DNA of 7,963 nt from CAYXVU01 sp964468725 (GTDB lineage Bacteria; Acidobacteriota; Blastocatellia; UBA7656). The notes below the pieces were generated by a model. The model worked only from the letters and a program-made list of their open reading frames with translations, did not search any database and was not told the DNA's origin. Shown here in pieces: positions 6,285 to 7,963 of the stretch (its first letter is position 1; each line of letters begins with the position of its first letter). The position numbers and the translations under genes are program-made. The DNA lies in assembly GCA_964468725.1 (NCBI GenBank), contig CAYXVU010000263.1, positions 1 through 7,963 on the forward strand. The letters run 5' to 3'.

Positions 6285-7514
6285 ATGAAGGTTTTGGTCA
6301 TTGCACCTATCTATCCGACGGCTGACAATCCGCAAGCCGGTATCTTTGTGCACCGGCAGATTGTCAATCTGGCTAAACAAGGGTTGGATTGCCGCGTGTT
6401 GACCTATCGCCCTGCGCCACCGACTTTTCCGCTGTGGCTGCGTCGCCGCTCGTGGTTGCGGTACTACTGGCGACGATGGCGGTGGCAATCACTGCGAGAC
6501 GGCATCTCCACCACCGAAGTCTTCTATCAACGCGATTGGTCAGAAGGCGCAGACGAAGTCCCGGCAATCGGCGAGGCCTTGATTTCATACATCGAATCGC
6601 ATGCGGAATTGCGTGATAGCGAAATCCTATACGCGCATTTTCTATGGACGGGTGGCGCAGTCGCTTTGCAGTTACGCGAACGCTTTGGCTGGCCTGTGGT
6701 TGCCATCGCGCGGGGCAGCGAGATGCACAATTGGCAAACGCGCAACCCGCATTGCCGCCACTATGTGGAGCGCGTCATCAAGGAAGCCGACCAAGTATTA
6801 GCGAATTGCGAAGATTTGCGCGACCGTGCAGACCAACTCGTTCCCGGCGCAAAGTCACGAATCAAGGTGGTCTATAACGGCTGTGATGCGGCGATGTTTC
6901 AACCCGCTAAAGATAAGCGAGCCTTACGCCGCACTCTCGCGTTGAGTGAAACGAATTCGATTCTCCTGTTTTGCGGAACGATTGAAGAACGTAAGGGGAT
7001 CGGTGACTTGGCAACCGCATGGCAAGCCTTTTCCGGGCAATATCCAGATTGGGAGTTGGTCACTGTTGGTCGTACGATTGACCAATCGCTGGCGGCAAAG
7101 TTGAAAGCGAATAGCAATGGTCGCGTGCGCCTGATCGGAGCCGTCTCGCACGAAACCGTATTGCGGTATTTGCAAGCCGCTGATGCCTACATACAACCGA
7201 GCCGTTTAGAAGGGCTTGCCAATGCTACGATGGAAGCGATGGCGGTCGGCTTGCCGGTTATTACGACCGATACGTGCGGACAACGCGAACTCATTCAAGA
7301 TCAAGTCAACGGTTGGCTTGTTCCAACTGAAGACCCGCAAGCGCTCAAACGTGCGCTGCTTGATTTAGCGGCGCAGCCGGAAAAGGCTGCGTGTTTCGGT
7401 TTGGCGGCACGGCAGACAATTGAAAACCAATTTGATGCGCAGAGACAGGCCGCTTCTCTAGCTGACCTATTGCACAGAGTGAAAAATTCTGCGCAAACGA
7501 TGCCCTGCGTTTAA
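6285..7514 (+). CDS. GT4-family glycosyltransferase (GT-B fold)
   Basis: The 409-residue protein is a classic GT4 retaining glycosyltransferase. The N-terminal domain opens with MKVLVIAPIYPTADNPQAGI, holding the beta strand and glycine loop of the family, followed by FVHRQIVNLAKQG. A strongly basic, Trp-rich segment (about 45-68, with RRRSW and WRRWRW) could contact the membrane or an anionic lipid-linked acceptor. The C-terminal domain has VVYNGCD, CGTIEERKG with Lys237 in the usual R/K donor-phosphate region, and PSRLEGLANATMEAMAVGLP with the complete E-x7-E pair, Glu309 and Glu317. It follows the GT-A gene stop by two bases and has no strong Shine-Dalgarno, so translation is probably coupled. 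The last residues (about TMPCV) are encoded by one copy of a 15-base direct repeat and may be a late addition. Sugar specificity cannot be read from the sequence. Confidence 0.92.
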   Translation: MKVLVIAPIYPTADNPQAGIFVHRQIVNLAKQGLDCRVLTYRPAPPTFPLWLRRRSWLRYYWRRWRWQSLRDGISTTEVFYQRDWSEGADEVPAIGEALISYIESHAELRDSEILYAHFLWTGGAVALQLRERFGWPVVAIARGSEMHNWQTRNPHCRHYVERVIKEADQVLANCEDLRDRADQLVPGAKSRIKVVYNGCDAAMFQPAKDKRALRRTLALSETNSILLFCGTIEERKGIGDLATAWQAFSGQYPDWELVTVGRTIDQSLAAKLKANSNGRVRLIGAVSHETVLRYLQAADAYIQPSRLEGLANATMEAMAVGLPVITTDTCGQRELIQDQVNGWLVPTEDPQALKRALLDLAAQPEKAACFGLAARQTIENQFDAQRQAASLADLLHRVKNSAQTMPCV

Positions 7515-7557
7515 TGGTTGTCTTTCCGGATGGTGAGCAATGAACGATGCCCTGCGT
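7496..7557 (+). repeat. 15-base direct repeat flanking the last gene junction
   Basis: AACGATGCCCTGCGT occurs at 7496-7510, in the end of the GT4 gene, and at 7543-7557, in the start of the following gene, an offset of 47 bases. Similarity continues weakly after each copy, including a shared TCTTT and ATG. In the frame of the downstream gene the first copy reads NDALRLMVVFPDGEQ then stop, while the second reads NDALRTVLIFAHEC. The pattern suggests an old imprecise tandem duplication of the downstream gene start. Confidence 0.6.
7514..7543 (+). other. Nine-codon mini-ORF bridging two glycosyltransferase genes
   Basis: The GT4 stop TAA (7512-7514) overlaps an ATG (7514-7516). That ATG opens MVVFPDGEQ, ended by TGA at 7541-7543, which in turn overlaps the ATG (7540-7542) of the next gene. 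Ribosomes ending the GT4 gene could restart here and be carried to the next start. It lies within the direct repeat unit, so it may simply be the remnant of a duplicated gene start rather than a selected leader. Confidence 0.3.
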
Positions 7558-7963
7558 ACGGTGCTGATCTTTGCACATGAGTGCGCGCCCTATCATCGGC
7601 CTCAGTCAACCATCGGCGCGCAACGTCCTGCGCAGTTTGCCAAATACTTGCCCGAATTTGGCTGGCGAGCCATCGTCTTATGTTGTGATGATCGCGCGCG
7701 GCGTACCGAGATGCCTGCTGATCTGGCTATGCAGGTGCGGCAGAGGCTGGAATCCGCAAAAGCGGATGAGTCCGTTATCCTCGCAACTCCATCGCTGCCT
7801 TTTGATGGGGTTTTTGATCGCTGGTGGCAAGCGATGGCAGCACAGAACGGCGATGCAACTGCCGCTAAAACGGTGCTGCGCAAGGCGCTCACGGTCGGCA
7901 AATTATTCACGGGCGATTATTCGCAGAGTTGGCAGCCCTGCGCGAAGGTTGCCGCCGATGCCG
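7540..7963 (+). CDS. GT-B-type glycosyltransferase, N-terminal part, runs off the window
   Basis: From the ATG at 7540 the frame stays open for 141 codons to the window edge. The product starts MNDALRTVLIFAHECAPYHR and continues with GAQRPAQFAKYLPEFGWRAIVLC (about 26-48). That second segment is the familiar opening of GT4-type enzymes: a first beta strand, a glycine-containing donor-side loop, then an R-x-x-x-F-x-K-Y-L-P-E-F-G-W helix and strand. The C-terminal donor-binding domain is beyond the window, so family and substrate stay open. A GGTGAG (7532-7537) sits only two bases before the ATG, closer than ideal. The start overlaps the stop of a nine-codon mini-ORF that begins at the upstream GT4 stop, so reinitiation may help. 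The first codons after Met lie in the 15-base direct repeat, so the conserved protein may effectively begin around Arg6. It continues the same + strand operon. Confidence 0.75.
   Translation, partial: MNDALRTVLIFAHECAPYHRPQSTIGAQRPAQFAKYLPEFGWRAIVLCCDDRARRTEMPADLAMQVRQRLESAKADESVILATPSLPFDGVFDRWWQAMAAQNGDATAAKTVLRKALTVGKLFTGDYSQSWQPCAKVAADA

Noticed and set aside
1..7963. CRISPR array, insertion sequence, tRNA or phage attachment site
   Set aside because: No regularly spaced repeats, transposase motifs, terminal inverted repeats or tRNA-like cloverleaf sequence were seen on either strand.

Overview
The window is a compact stretch of a bacterial surface-polysaccharide (or related glycoconjugate) gene cluster. 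Everything is on the + strand and genes are packed almost end to end. The family mix of methyltransferase, two asparagine-synthase-type amidotransferases and four glycosyltransferases (three GT-B type, one GT-A type) is typical of exopolysaccharide, capsule or O-antigen loci. Base composition looks moderately GC-rich by eye. No ribosomal, tRNA or housekeeping marker is present, so the organism cannot be fixed. The operon style and gene families would suit a Gram-negative or Acidobacteriota-like soil or sediment bacterium, but that is a weak guess.

Layout. 1-183 is the 3' end of a probable SAM-dependent methyltransferase. 184-278 is the only sizeable gap and holds one imperfect hairpin. 279-2207 is the first AsnB-like amidotransferase (AsnB1). 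2248-3486 is a GT4-type glycosyltransferase with a good Shine-Dalgarno sequence. 3491-5374 is a second, clearly different AsnB-like amidotransferase (AsnB2). 5371-6282 is a small GT-A-type glycosyltransferase whose start overlaps the AsnB2 stop (ATGA). 6285-7514 is a GT4 glycosyltransferase. 7540 to the window end is the start of a further GT-B-type gene that runs off the edge. No intergenic stretch reaches 300 bases.

How the genes may work together (inference). The glycosyltransferases would add sugars in turn to a lipid-linked repeat unit at the cytoplasmic face of the membrane. The AsnB-like enzymes, both with an intact N-terminal glutaminase, could turn a carboxylate (for example of a uronic acid) into a carboxamide, and the methyltransferase could add a further modification. 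No polymerase, flippase, transporter or sugar-nucleotide biosynthesis gene lies in the window, so the product cannot be named.

Most interesting points: AsnB1 has Gln where the acyl-adenylate-forming glutamate of E. coli AsnB normally sits. AsnB2 carries an eight-residue block that looks like a compensated frameshift, next to a 26-base stretch identical to AsnB1. The last gene junction carries a 15-base direct repeat that looks like a duplicated gene start and creates a nine-codon mini-ORF linking the two genes. I see no sign of a wholly new system.
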